A DNA stretch of 64,000 nucleotides, from assembly GCA_021648845.1 (NCBI GenBank), contig JAKJHY010000007.1, positions 1 through 64,000 of the forward strand. Reading direction: 5' to 3'. Of the stretch, positions 8,445-16,888 are shown one piece after another; within the stretch, counting starts at the first letter, position 1; every line of letters begins with the position of its first letter. A program made the translations under genes and the position numbers. The notes beneath the pieces were generated by a model. That model saw only the letters and a program-made list of their open reading frames with translations, did no database searches and had not been told where the DNA came from. The stretch is from Mycobacterium sp. MBM. Lineage in GTDB: Bacteria; Actinomycetota; Actinomycetes; Mycobacteriales; Mycobacteriaceae.

Positions 8445-9491
8445 ATGGTTGCCGCTCGCGATGCCCTGCAGTGGGTGAAAGACGGTGGGCTTCACGGAAT
8501 CGGGGATTCGCTGTTCACCCCGTTCTGCGGAAGAGACGGCGATGACATCGACTGGGATGCCTATCGCGTCCTCGTTCGATACTGCATCGGGGATCTGGGC
8601 CACAACATGCTGTGGCTGACCAGTGGGTGCGCCGAGTGGTGGGCGTTGACGATCGACGAGCGCAAGCGGCTGCTGGAAGTTGCGGTCGAGGAAGCGCGTG
8701 CCATCAACCCGGCCGTTGTCATCCAAGCCTGTACCGCCGCCAACGGAGTCAAGGACGTCGTCGAATTGACCCGGCACGCCCAGGAGCACGGTGCCGACAT
8801 CGCCTTCGTCCAAACCCCGACGATGGAGGTCCACGGCGGTGAGGGCGTGCAGAGGTTCTTCGAGTATGTCGCCGAGCGCACGGACATCGCCCTGGGCATG
8901 TTCAACAGCAACTCTTCGGGTTACGTCATGACGGGTGAGGAGATGGCCGCGGTCCACCACGCGGTTCCTGCCGTCGTGGCCGTCAAAGAGGGCGTGATGG
9001 ACAGCGTCGTCAACACGTCCACACTGCACGCCCTGGCCCCCGATCTCGCCATCTGGGAGTGCGACACCCTGGTATACGAGGCCGGTTGGCTGGAGCAGGG
9101 CATTGTCTGCTCGGGTCAACTCGGCAACATCGCCTGGCTCTACGAGAGCGCGGACAACAAGTGGTTCACCGCGTACTGGGAGTTGATCTGGGCGGGCAAA
9201 CTGGCCGAGGCGCGCGCTCATCGCGGCGCCAACGTCGGTGGTATGCCGCTATCGCCCAAGTTCGGCGAGTATCCCGGTCGGCCGGGCTATCTCACGCACT
9301 GGGGCGAGGTCGTCAAGGTCGCCGCCGAGACCATCGGCCTGCCGGTGGGCGACTACCCCTACTCGCGGCCCCCGCAAGCGCGCCTCGGCGACGCCGGCCG
9401 CAAGGAGATTGCCGATCTGTTCGTCGCCGCCGGGTTGGAGGGCAAAGCGCTGACCAGCCGGGCCGTCACAGGATCGCTCACCCGTGCGTAG
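8445..9491 (+). CDS. Dihydrodipicolinate synthase (DapA) family lyase
   Basis: A 348-residue class I aldolase-type (beta/alpha)8 protein. The Schiff-base lysine is Lys181 in VAVKEG. The tyrosine that relays protons in true DapA enzymes is replaced by Phe153 (GMFNSNSSG), so lysine biosynthesis is unlikely. Its place in a catabolic operon between amidohydrolases and a DUF35-thiolase pair fits a pyruvate-type aldolase or hydratase-aldolase (inference). The C-terminal 100 residues after the barrel are longer than in DapA. AGGAG is well placed before the ATG. Confidence 0.82.
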   Translation: MVAARDALQWVKDGGLHGIGDSLFTPFCGRDGDDIDWDAYRVLVRYCIGDLGHNMLWLTSGCAEWWALTIDERKRLLEVAVEEARAINPAVVIQACTAANGVKDVVELTRHAQEHGADIAFVQTPTMEVHGGEGVQRFFEYVAERTDIALGMFNSNSSGYVMTGEEMAAVHHAVPAVVAVKEGVMDSVVNTSTLHALAPDLAIWECDTLVYEAGWLEQGIVCSGQLGNIAWLYESADNKWFTAYWELIWAGKLAEARAHRGANVGGMPLSPKFGEYPGRPGYLTHWGEVVKVAAETIGLPVGDYPYSRPPQARLGDAGRKEIADLFVAAGLEGKALTSRAVTGSLTRA

Positions 9492-9533
9492 CCGGTCGAG
9501 GGTGGTGGCAGCCGCCGTGCCGGGTGGTGACGC

Positions 9534-9926
9534 GTGAGCGAGACCGTGCCGTTGGTCGACTACCTGGTACTCGGCGATGATCCGCATCTGGTGGCACACC
9601 AATGCACCGAGTGCGGGGCGCGTTTCTTCGACCGCAGAAACGCCTGTGCAGCTTGCGGTTCAAGAGAGTTCGAGGACGCGCGAGTGGCCCAGACCGGGGT
9701 ACTCAAAACCTTCACGATCGTGAACTTCGCGATGCCGGGAGTGCCCGTTCCTTTCGTCGCAGGCGTCATCGACTGCGACGGCACCAGCGTGCGCGCCAAC
9801 GTAGTCAACGTCGAATGCCATCCCGACAAGATCCGTACCGGGATGAAGCTGAGACTGACCACCTATTCGATCGGAGCGGACGGCGACGGCGTCGAGGCCA
9901 TCGGGTTCGGATTCGAGCCCGCGTGA
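9534..9926 (+). CDS. Zn-ribbon / OB-fold DUF35 protein, partner of the following thiolase
   Basis: A 130-residue protein with an N-terminal rubredoxin-like zinc ribbon (CTEC near residue 24 and CAAC near 40, a CxxC-x(n)-CxxC set) and a C-terminal OB fold. DUF35 proteins bind CoA or stabilise thiolase-like partners, as ChsH2-DUF35 does for Ltp2 in cholesterol side-chain cleavage. The next gene, 50 bases on, is a thiolase with an intact active site, so this pair is probably a thiolase complex and not an aldolase. The start is a GTG in ACGCGTGAGC. Three other DUF35 genes lie in the window, each next to a thiolase-like gene. Confidence 0.88.
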   Translation: MSETVPLVDYLVLGDDPHLVAHQCTECGARFFDRRNACAACGSREFEDARVAQTGVLKTFTIVNFAMPGVPVPFVAGVIDCDGTSVRANVVNVECHPDKIRTGMKLRLTTYSIGADGDGVEAIGFGFEPA

Positions 9927-9976
9927 TGCCCGCCGCTCACCTGACTTCCGCGCAACAGAGAGTGATGAGGTAGCTG

Positions 9977-11179
9977 ATGGCGTCCGACGACATCTACGTT
10001 CTGGGCATCACCATGACGAAATTCGGGAAGCACCCGACGCTCGACGCGGTGGACCTGGCCGCCGAAGCCTCGCTCGGAGCCCTTGCTGACGCCGGGGTTC
10101 CCATCCAAGACATCGGGGTGATCGCCGCCGGGAATCTCTCCGGCATGGGCACCGGACTCGGCCAGGACGTGCAGAAGCAGATCGGGCAGACCGGGGTGCC
10201 CGTGTACAACGTCGCGAACGCATGTGCAACTGGCGCAACGGCATTGCGCACGATCATCATGGCGTTGCGGGCAGGGGACTGCGAGATCGGGCTGGCGATG
10301 GGCGCGGAAAAGTTGTCCGGTGCCGGCATGCTCGGCCTGGCTGAGGCGCCGAGCGAGGACAAGTGGGTCCCCAAGGGTCGCTTCGGAGCTGTGGCCCCGC
10401 TCGACGGCCGCATCGGCACCGCGGCGATGCCGGGGGTGTTCGCCCAGGTCGGTCTCGAATACGGCCATCGGTACGGGGGAGTGAGCTTCGAGCTGTTCGC
10501 TCGGATATCTGAGAAGAACCACGCGCACTCCACACTCAATCCACTTGCGGCGTATACCAAACCGATGTCGGTCGAACAGATCATGTCCGAACCGATGATG
10601 GCTTACCCCAACACACGTGCCATGTGCTCGGCCAACTGCGACGGCGCGTCCGCCGCGGTGCTCACCACCGGAGAGCGGCTCAAGTCGATGTCCCCCGAAC
10701 AGCGCAGCCGGGCCGTGAAAATCTCGGCCTCCGTGCTCACCACGGACCCGTGGGAGGAGGGCTGCCAGGTGCTGCCCAACATCAACACGTTGACGCGCAA
10801 CGCCGCGACGATCGCCTACGAGCAGGCGGGCGTGAGTCCCACGGACCTGGACCTGGTGGAGCTACACGACTGTTTCGCGACGGCGGAGCTCGTGCACTAC
10901 GACAATTTGATGCTTTGCCCGGAGGGCGGGGCGGTCGACTTCTTCGAGTCCGGCGCGCCGCGGCGGGACGGCCGAATTCCGGTGAACGTCTCCGGTGGTT
11001 TGGAGTCGAAGGGTCACCCGATCGCGGCAACCGGAATCGCCAACGTCTGGGAGATCTGCCATCAGCTCCGTGGTGAGGCGGGGCCACGTCAGATAGCGGG
11101 AGCGCGCATAGGTCTCGCACACGTCATCGGCTTGGGGTCGACATGCGGGGTGCACATCCTCGAGAAGGCACGGCTGTAG
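9977..11179 (+). CDS. Thiolase (SCP2-type acetyl-CoA acyltransferase) with intact active site
   Basis: A 400-residue thiolase-superfamily enzyme. The nucleophile Cys83 is in NVANACATGATA, His297 in ELHDCF, His347 in SKGHPIAATG, and Cys390 in GSTCG near the C terminus. This full set fits thiolytic cleavage of a 3-ketoacyl-CoA. It differs from the three paralogues in the window (35019, 48893, 61770), which all have glycine at the Cys83 position. Its DUF35 partner precedes it. Together with the ALDH and CaiB genes that follow it probably performs a late chain-shortening step. Confidence 0.88.
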   Translation: MASDDIYVLGITMTKFGKHPTLDAVDLAAEASLGALADAGVPIQDIGVIAAGNLSGMGTGLGQDVQKQIGQTGVPVYNVANACATGATALRTIIMALRAGDCEIGLAMGAEKLSGAGMLGLAEAPSEDKWVPKGRFGAVAPLDGRIGTAAMPGVFAQVGLEYGHRYGGVSFELFARISEKNHAHSTLNPLAAYTKPMSVEQIMSEPMMAYPNTRAMCSANCDGASAAVLTTGERLKSMSPEQRSRAVKISASVLTTDPWEEGCQVLPNINTLTRNAATIAYEQAGVSPTDLDLVELHDCFATAELVHYDNLMLCPEGGAVDFFESGAPRRDGRIPVNVSGGLESKGHPIAATGIANVWEICHQLRGEAGPRQIAGARIGLAHVIGLGSTCGVHILEKARL

Positions 11180-11205
11180 GCCGTCACGGTGGATCGCGGT
11201 CTGCG

Positions 11206-11230
11206 TACTTATTGAAATAGCATCACAAAT
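11206..11230 (+). promoter_or_regulatory. Class A operator-like element (site 4)
   Basis: TACTTATTG, AAATAGC, then TCACAAAT, ending 18 bases before the ALDH ATG. The AAATAGC/TCACAAA part is almost the same as at 175-190 before the phosphatase, and the distance to the start codon is nearly equal. Confidence 0.4.
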
Positions 11231-11235
11231 TCGAT

Positions 11236-11241
11236 TAGGGT
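11236..11241 (+). promoter_or_regulatory. Probable -10 box of a leaderless promoter
   Basis: TAGGGT matches TANNNT and ends 7 bases before the ATG at 11249, the same spacing as for the gene at 208. This argues for the ATG at 11249 over the GTG at 11240. Confidence 0.35.
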
Positions 11242-11248
11242 GGCTGAT

Positions 11249-12724
11249 ATGGGTGATCTCCGCATGCTCATCGACGGAAAACTCGTCGAGGCGGAAGGCG
11301 GCAAAGTCTTCGACAACATCAATCCGGCCACCGAAGAGGTGATCGGCCAGTGCGCCGACGGATCGCCGGCCGACATGGCCGACGCGGTGAGCGCGGCGCG
11401 CTCGGCGTTCGACAACACGTCCTGGTCGACCGACAAGGAGCTGCGGAAGCGTTGTATCGACCAGCTCCAAGCGGCGTTGGAGAGCGAGCAGGAGGAACTC
11501 CGTCAGGATCTGATCGCCGAAGTCGGCGCTCCGATCGCGTTGACCTACGGTCCGCAGCTGGATGCGCCCCTCAAGCACGCGCTCTCGTGGCCGCGCGAGA
11601 TGATCGACAAGTTCCCGTGGACACGCTCACTGGGTGCCGCTGACGCGCTCGGCTGGGGCATGGACACCGAGCGCGTGGTCTGGAAGGAACCGAAGGGTGT
11701 CATCGGTGCAATCGTGCCGTGGAACTTCCCCGTGGAGCTGACGCTCACCAAGCTGGGACCGATCCTGGCAATGGGCAATACGTGCGTCATCAAGCCTGCG
11801 CCCGATACGCCGTGGAATGCGACCCGCATCGCGCGTCTGATCGCGGAGAAGACGGAGATCCCCCCGGGGGTCGTCAACGTCGTGCCCTCCCGGGACCATC
11901 TCGTCGGCGAGGTGCTGACGCGTTCGCCGGAGGTCGACATGATCGCCTTCACCGGGTCGACGGCGACCGGGCGGCGCATCATGGAGGCATCGGCGAGCAC
12001 CATCAAAGATGTCTTCCTCGAACTCGGCGGCAAGTCGGCGCTCGTGGTTCTCGATGACGCCCCCCTGGAGCAGGTGTTGGCGACTGCGGCGATGGCCTGT
12101 ATCCATGGCGGCCAGGCATGTGCGCAGGCATCCCGGCTGCTGGTGCCTCGAAGTCGATATGACGAGGCGGTGGAGATCGCGAAGGCAAGCTTCGAGAACT
12201 GGAAGTACGGCGACCCGACCGTTTTCGAGAACATGCAGGGGCCGCAGATCAACAAGAGGCAGCAGGAACGCATCCTCGGGTTGTTCGACGGCGCACGTGC
12301 GCAGGGAGCCACGGTGGTGATGGGCGGTGGCCGGCCGGCGCATCTCGACAAGGGCTTTTACGTCGAACCCACGCTGTTCGCAAATGTCACCAACGACATG
12401 CAGATCGCTCAAGAAGAGGTATTCGGTCCGGTTCTGAGCGTGATCGGGTACGACGGCGACGACGACGCGGTGCGGATTGCCAACGATTCGACCTACGGCT
12501 TGGCAGGCGGAATCTTCTCGGCCGACCACGACCGCGCGCTCGCCGTCGCACGCAAGATCCGGACCGGCACCCTGAGCGTGAACGGCGGCGTCTGGTACGG
12601 CGCGGATGCTCCGTTCGGAGGATACAAATCGTCCGGGATCGGTCGCCAGTGCGGGTTGGAGGGCCTGGAGATCTTCACCGAGACGAAGCTGCTCGGCTGG
12701 CCGGCCGGCAGCGAGGGCAGCTGA
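11249..12724 (+). CDS. Aldehyde dehydrogenase family protein
   Basis: A 491-residue NAD(P)-dependent aldehyde dehydrogenase. The oxyanion asparagine is Asn159 (VPWNFPVE), the general base Glu258 (LELGGKS), and the nucleophile Cys291 in GGQACAQ. The length is typical. It follows the thiolase after a 69-base gap with its own apparent leaderless promoter and a class A site, so it may be expressed separately. A probable role is oxidation of an aldehyde produced by retro-aldol or alcohol oxidation; in pathway order it could feed a CoA ligase or CaiB transferase. Confidence 0.9.
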   Translation: MGDLRMLIDGKLVEAEGGKVFDNINPATEEVIGQCADGSPADMADAVSAARSAFDNTSWSTDKELRKRCIDQLQAALESEQEELRQDLIAEVGAPIALTYGPQLDAPLKHALSWPREMIDKFPWTRSLGAADALGWGMDTERVVWKEPKGVIGAIVPWNFPVELTLTKLGPILAMGNTCVIKPAPDTPWNATRIARLIAEKTEIPPGVVNVVPSRDHLVGEVLTRSPEVDMIAFTGSTATGRRIMEASASTIKDVFLELGGKSALVVLDDAPLEQVLATAAMACIHGGQACAQASRLLVPRSRYDEAVEIAKASFENWKYGDPTVFENMQGPQINKRQQERILGLFDGARAQGATVVMGGGRPAHLDKGFYVEPTLFANVTNDMQIAQEEVFGPVLSVIGYDGDDDAVRIANDSTYGLAGGIFSADHDRALAVARKIRTGTLSVNGGVWYGADAPFGGYKSSGIGRQCGLEGLEIFTETKLLGWPAGSEGS

Positions 12725-12748
12725 CCTCCGGTTCGAGGCCAGCCGCAG

Positions 12749-12774
12749 TACTTATTTCTAAATATCGTAACTAA
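12749..12774 (+). promoter_or_regulatory. Class A operator-like element (site 5)
   Basis: TACTTATTTC, then ATCGTAACTAA. It shares ACTTAT and ATCGTA at the same spacing with site 3 (5521-5546). It lies 56 bases before the CaiB-type gene. Confidence 0.35.
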
Positions 12775-12829
12775 CAGGCGCTGCGGCAAGCGTGGCTTCT
12801 GGTCCCAGGTTTCGACCGAAGGAGGTTCC

Positions 12830-14059
12830 GTGGTCCATCAACCCATGTCGGGCGTCAGAGTCTTGGAGGTGGCTCAGTTCACCTTTACACCGGCGGCCGG
12901 GGCGGTGCTCTCCGAGTGGGGTGCCGACATCGTCAAGGTCGAGCACGCCGAGACCGGCGACGCCCAGCGCGGATTGCAGATCGGCCCCTACGCCTCGGCG
13001 GAGGGCACCTTTGCGCCCATCATGGACCATCCGAATCGCGGTAAGCGCAGCATCGGTCTGGCGATCGACACGCCGGCCGGATACGAGGTGTTGATGGAGT
13101 TGGCCAAGACAGCCGACGTCTTCCTCACCAATTTCCTGCCCGACTCCCGCGCACGGTTGAAGATCGACGTCGACGACCTTCGCGCGGTGAATCCGAACAT
13201 CATCTACGTGCGAGGGAGTGCGCACGGTCAGCGCGGCCCGGACGCTGTCGAGGGTGGTTTCGACGGCACGACCTTTTGGTGCCGCGGCGCGAGCGCATGG
13301 AGTGCGACACCGCCGGACAGTCCGCGCCCGATCGCAATGCCGGGTGGTGCCTACGGCGACACGATCGGCGGAATGACGATCGCCGGAGGCATTGCCGCCG
13401 CCCTGTATGCCCGCCAGGCGACAGGTGAACCGTCCGTGGTCGACGTCTCGCTCCTGGGCGTGGGCCTGTGGTCCATGGCGTTGAACGTCTCTAACGCCCT
13501 GATGACCGGCGAGAACATCGCGCCCGCGCCACTGACTGCCCCGGTGGCGGCCATCATGAACCCCCTCGTCGGGCTCTTCCGAACCGCCGATGATCGGTGG
13601 TTGTCGCTGTCGATGCTGCAACCGGGCCGCTACTTCGCCGACGCGTGCAGGCACTTCGGCCTCGACAATCTGTTGGAGGACCCGCGGTTTGCCACCGCGC
13701 AAGGAATCATGGAGCACACCGAGGAGATCTCAGAACACGTCGTCAACGCGATCGCGAGCAAGCCGTTTGCCTACTGGCTCGACAGGCTGCAAACGATGGA
13801 GGGCCAGTGGGCACCCCTGCAGAATCAGCTCGAAGTCGGAGAGGACCCCCAGGTGGTGGCCAATGGGTATCTCGTCGATCTTGTGGACTCCGGCGGTCAC
13901 GATCGCAAGCTTGTCGCCAATCCGGTGCAGTTCGACGAGAAGCCACCCGTGGGCGCACGGGGACCGCTCTTCGCCGAGCACACCGACGAGATACTTCGGG
14001 AGTTGGGCAAGACCGACGATGAGGTCATCCAGCTGAAAGTGGACGGTGCCTGTACCTAG
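12830..14059 (+). CDS. CaiB/BaiF family CoA-transferase
   Basis: A 409-residue type III CoA-transferase, which moves CoA between carboxylic acids through an aspartyl intermediate. The N-terminal Rossmann-like part reads GVRVLEVAQF...LSEWGADIVKVEH, and the probable catalytic aspartate is in AYGDTIGG near residue 180. GGAGG precedes the GTG start closely (4 bases). An AT-rich class A site lies upstream, so it has a likely promoter of its own. It would supply CoA-activated substrate without ATP. The acceptor is unknown. Confidence 0.87.
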   Translation: MVHQPMSGVRVLEVAQFTFTPAAGAVLSEWGADIVKVEHAETGDAQRGLQIGPYASAEGTFAPIMDHPNRGKRSIGLAIDTPAGYEVLMELAKTADVFLTNFLPDSRARLKIDVDDLRAVNPNIIYVRGSAHGQRGPDAVEGGFDGTTFWCRGASAWSATPPDSPRPIAMPGGAYGDTIGGMTIAGGIAAALYARQATGEPSVVDVSLLGVGLWSMALNVSNALMTGENIAPAPLTAPVAAIMNPLVGLFRTADDRWLSLSMLQPGRYFADACRHFGLDNLLEDPRFATAQGIMEHTEEISEHVVNAIASKPFAYWLDRLQTMEGQWAPLQNQLEVGEDPQVVANGYLVDLVDSGGHDRKLVANPVQFDEKPPVGARGPLFAEHTDEILRELGKTDDEVIQLKVDGACT

Positions 14060-14120
14060 ACCCCAGCAGCAGTGCAGCAGGGCAGTGTGACCGTGTTGGA
14101 TCGCGCCACCGGTCACCGTG

Positions 14121-14777
14121 TCAGTGCAACAAGCGTTTGCGGATTCCGTCGATCACCGTCGCCAATCCGTACTCGAACAGGTCATCACTGTCGACCGCGG
14201 CTTCTGCGCCCGACACACTCAAATACGTCGATTCGCCGCTCTCCGGATGTCGCGTCGAGTTGTCGAAGTACAGCTGGCCGGTCATGAAGGCCGCAACCGT
14301 GGCGTAGGCCAGCATGACCTCCTGGTCCTCGGCGCCAGTCTCGGAGATGATCTTCACACCTGTCTCGAACAGGCGTTGATACGCCGGACGCGGTATGCCG
14401 GCCACGAAGGTCTCGGGGAGATCGAATCGGATGCGCCGTAGCTCGGTTCGAACAGATCGCTCGAAGGTTCGCAGGCGGAGATCCCATGGTCCCGGCGGTG
14501 GTTCGCGGACACGATCGCACGCTGCATCGACGACGAGAGCGACCAGCGCCTCCCGACCGGGAATGTAGTGGTACAGAGCGGCGGCGGTGACGCCCAGGCC
14601 GTCGGCGAGCATGCTCATCGTCAGGCGGTTGACGCCGACCCGGCCGGCAAGAGTCGTCGCGGTCTCCAGGATGTCATCGAGGCTGATGACCGGGGGGCGC
14701 CCGAGTGACGTCGCCTGCCGCGGCGACGAGGAAGAACGCGCTGTGGACTCGCCGTTTTTGCGCGTGGGTCGGGCCAT
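14121..14777 (-). CDS. TetR family transcriptional regulator
   Basis: A 218-residue TetR/AcrR-type repressor. The helix-turn-helix is at about residues 50-80, with LTMSMLADGLGV, then TAAALYHYIPG, the conserved recognition helix end. The C-terminal ligand domain is of the tetracycline-repressor C type. It sits alone on the minus strand between the CaiB gene and the mycofactocin-type SDR/mce block. Five class A elements lie in the 15 kb around it, so it is the best local candidate to bind them (inference). GGAGG precedes its ATG, overlapping a CAAAATTTTG palindrome that could serve autoregulation. Confidence 0.88.
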   Translation of the reverse strand: MARPTRKNGESTARSSSSPRQATSLGRPPVISLDDILETATTLAGRVGVNRLTMSMLADGLGVTAAALYHYIPGREALVALVVDAACDRVREPPPGPWDLRLRTFERSVRTELRRIRFDLPETFVAGIPRPAYQRLFETGVKIISETGAEDQEVMLAYATVAAFMTGQLYFDNSTRHPESGESTYLSVSGAEAAVDSDDLFEYGLATVIDGIRKRLLH

Positions 14778-14792
14778 GTTCGGTCAATCCTC

Positions 14793-14802
14793 CAAAATTT
14801 TG
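14793..14802. promoter_or_regulatory. Perfect CAAAATTTTG palindrome before the TetR gene
   Basis: A 10-base perfect palindrome 16 bases upstream of the regulator start. It is followed, away from the gene, by GAAGTAC (14824-14830) and AAGTATC at 14836-14842 and 14855-14861. Candidate autoregulatory region. Confidence 0.3.
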
Positions 14803-14961
14803 ATCAATAGCGCCGGAAATATCGAAGTACACACAAGTATCAACGATCAACGAGAAGTATCGCACGGACATTCCGTGTTGCGTGTGGTCAGGAGTGTCGA
14901 GCGGCATCTGCGGAGGGCCCCCACTATTTGCCACGGGTAAGCCGAACGGCGCGAGTGCCTT

Positions 14962-14987
14962 GACTTTTCTAGCTCTCTTAGGAAAAG
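14962..14987 (+). promoter_or_regulatory. Class A operator-like element (site 6), inverted repeat
   Basis: GACTTTTCTAG, then CTTAGGAAAAG: a clear inverted repeat (ACTTTTC / GGAAAAGT) centred 57 bases before the SDR ATG. It aligns with the other class A sites and gives the best view of their dyad symmetry. Confidence 0.45.
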
Positions 14988-15031
14988 TGGCGCTCGAATC
15001 GTCCAACGTCTCGATCGAAGTAGGAGAGCTG

Positions 15032-15889
15032 ATGCGTCTAGAGGGGAAAGTGGCGTTCATCACCGGCGCCGCGCGCGGTCAGGGGCGTGCACACGCTGTG
15101 CGTCTTGCCGAAGAGGGCGCCGACATCATTGCGGTCGACATTTGTGAGCCGGTGCCCAGCGTGCCCTATCCGATGGCCGCGAAGGAGGACCTCGATCAGA
15201 CCGTGAAGGAGGTCGAGTCGCGGGGCCGACGCATCATCGCCAGAGTTGCTGACGTGCGCTCCCGAGAGCAATTGGCAGACGCGGTGAATGCGGGCGTCCG
15301 GGAGTTCGGCCGCTTGGACATCGTGTGCGCGAACGCGGGCGTTCAGTCGATGTACGACGAATACCTCGGCCAGTCCTGGATCGACGGCATCGATATCGAT
15401 CTCCTCGGCGTTCACCACACGATGGCGGCAACCTGGCCGCACCTGGGCGAGTACGCCTCCGTGATCATCACGGGTTCGACCGCCGGCATGATCCCCGGCC
15501 TCGTGGACAATCCCGCGCTGGGCTTCGGCGGCGCCGCCTACGCGTGGTCCAAGCAGGTGCTCGCGAAGTACACCGAGGTGACTGCGCTCCACTTGGCGCC
15601 GAAGTTCATCCGCATCAACTGCATCCACCCGACCAACTGCGACACGCAATTGCTGAACCACGAGACGGTGTACAAGGCGTTCCGGCCGGACATGGAGAAT
15701 CCCACCAAAGAGGATGCGATTCCGGCGTTTTGCATGATGCAGGCGATGCCCATTCCGTTCATTCAACCCGAGGACATGTCCAGTCTGGTGGCCTTCCTGG
15801 CCAGTGACGACGCCAAGTGGATCACCGGTCAGAACATCCGCGTGGACGCTGGATCGATGCTCAAATCCGGTCGTCCGATCGGAACCTGA
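15032..15889 (+). CDS. Mycofactocin-coupled SDR family oxidoreductase
   Basis: A 285-residue short-chain dehydrogenase. The nucleotide site GAARGQGRAHAVRLAEEGAD near residues 11-30 is the hallmark of the mycofactocin-coupled SDRs, which keep a non-exchanging NAD and pass electrons to mycofactocin. The catalytic serine is in ITGST, and YAWSK gives Tyr and Lys. The C-terminal end DDAKWITGQNIRVDAG is also typical. The start is the ATG after GTAGGAGAG; upstream codons are not used. It precedes the mce operon by 81 bases on the same strand and may be co-transcribed with it. The probable substrate is an alcohol of the imported compound. Confidence 0.88.
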   Translation: MRLEGKVAFITGAARGQGRAHAVRLAEEGADIIAVDICEPVPSVPYPMAAKEDLDQTVKEVESRGRRIIARVADVRSREQLADAVNAGVREFGRLDIVCANAGVQSMYDEYLGQSWIDGIDIDLLGVHHTMAATWPHLGEYASVIITGSTAGMIPGLVDNPALGFGGAAYAWSKQVLAKYTEVTALHLAPKFIRINCIHPTNCDTQLLNHETVYKAFRPDMENPTKEDAIPAFCMMQAMPIPFIQPEDMSSLVAFLASDDAKWITGQNIRVDAGSMLKSGRPIGT

Positions 15890-15970
15890 CCCGCACCGAA
15901 CGCGGCAGACTGCTGCTGTACTCCAAAGACGGGTTCTTTGTGCCCAGTACTGGTGGGTGGGAATGAAGGG

Positions 15971-16888
15971 ATGAGCCAAGTGCAGGCCGACGGGACCGCG
16001 TCGTCACCGCCGACTCTCGTCGTGCCGGTGTCACATGGCCGGGGGGCCAAGCGGACTGCGCGGTGGAAGTTACCGACTTCCATCACGCGCGCTGGCAGAC
16101 GGGTTGTCAGCATCCCGATGAAGAGTGCCGCCACCACCGGCCGTGGCCTACAACTGCTCATCAACGTGCTGCGCCACATCGTGACGGACACGGCCACGGC
16201 GAAACTGCCGGTCGGTGAGTCGCTGGTACAGGCCTGGTTGCTGTTCAAGGTGACAGCCGTGCCCGCCCTGCTGATGGCCATCCCCTTCGGTGCACTGGTC
16301 ACCGTGGTGACATCCGGTCTGGTCAATCAGCTCGGAGCAACCTCGCTTCTCGGCGCCGCGAGTGGAATCGGTGTCATCCGGCAGGGCGCACCGATCACCG
16401 CCGGCCTGCTCATGAGCGGCGCCGCTGCATCAGCGATCGCCTCGGATTTCGGCGCACGGCAGATTCGCGAGGAACTCGACGCGATGCGGGTCCTGGGAAT
16501 CGATCCCGCCCGCCGGTTGGTGGTCCCAAGATTCTTGGCGTTGATCGCCATCGCACCCATCCTGGCGATCCTCATCATGTTGGCTGGCGCCGCAACCGCA
16601 TACATCATGTCGATCAGCTTCACCGAGGTCACGCCCGGAAGCTTCTGGCTGACCTTCGGCTCGTTCGCCAAGATGGTCGACGTCTACTTCGCCATCGGCA
16701 AGACGATCATCTTCGCGGCGATTGTCGTGATCGTGGCGTCCCTACGCGGAATGGAGGCGACCGGTGGTCCGCGTGGTGTCGCTGATGCCGTCAACTCGTC
16801 GGTCGTCCTCAACGTCGTGTGCATTGTCTTCGTCAACCTGGCGATCACTCAGCTTCAGACGATGTTCTTCCCGCTCGAGGTTGCCTGA
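15971..16888 (+). CDS. yrbEA: YrbE/MlaE-type ABC permease A of the Mce system
   Basis: A 305-residue inner-membrane permease of the MlaE family, about five membrane helices after a long (about 60-residue) basic N-terminal arm. Conserved blocks include GLVNQLGATSLLGAAS, AASAIASDFGARQIREELDAM and the ALxVLGIDP-like MRVLGIDPARRLVVPR. With YrbEB and an ATPase encoded elsewhere (MceG/Mkl) it would energise Mce lipid or steroid import. The ATG at 15971 has GAAGGG next to it; a GTG at 15938 is a weaker option. The next gene starts inside its stop codon. Confidence 0.9.
   Translation: MSQVQADGTASSPPTLVVPVSHGRGAKRTARWKLPTSITRAGRRVVSIPMKSAATTGRGLQLLINVLRHIVTDTATAKLPVGESLVQAWLLFKVTAVPALLMAIPFGALVTVVTSGLVNQLGATSLLGAASGIGVIRQGAPITAGLLMSGAAASAIASDFGARQIREELDAMRVLGIDPARRLVVPRFLALIAIAPILAILIMLAGAATAYIMSISFTEVTPGSFWLTFGSFAKMVDVYFAIGKTIIFAAIVVIVASLRGMEATGGPRGVADAVNSSVVLNVVCIVFVNLAITQLQTMFFPLEVA

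Noticed and set aside
14882-15031. N-terminal extension of the mycofactocin-type SDR
   Set aside because: The frame is open, but it runs through the class A operator, and the ATG at 15032 has GGAGAG and starts at the conserved family N terminus.
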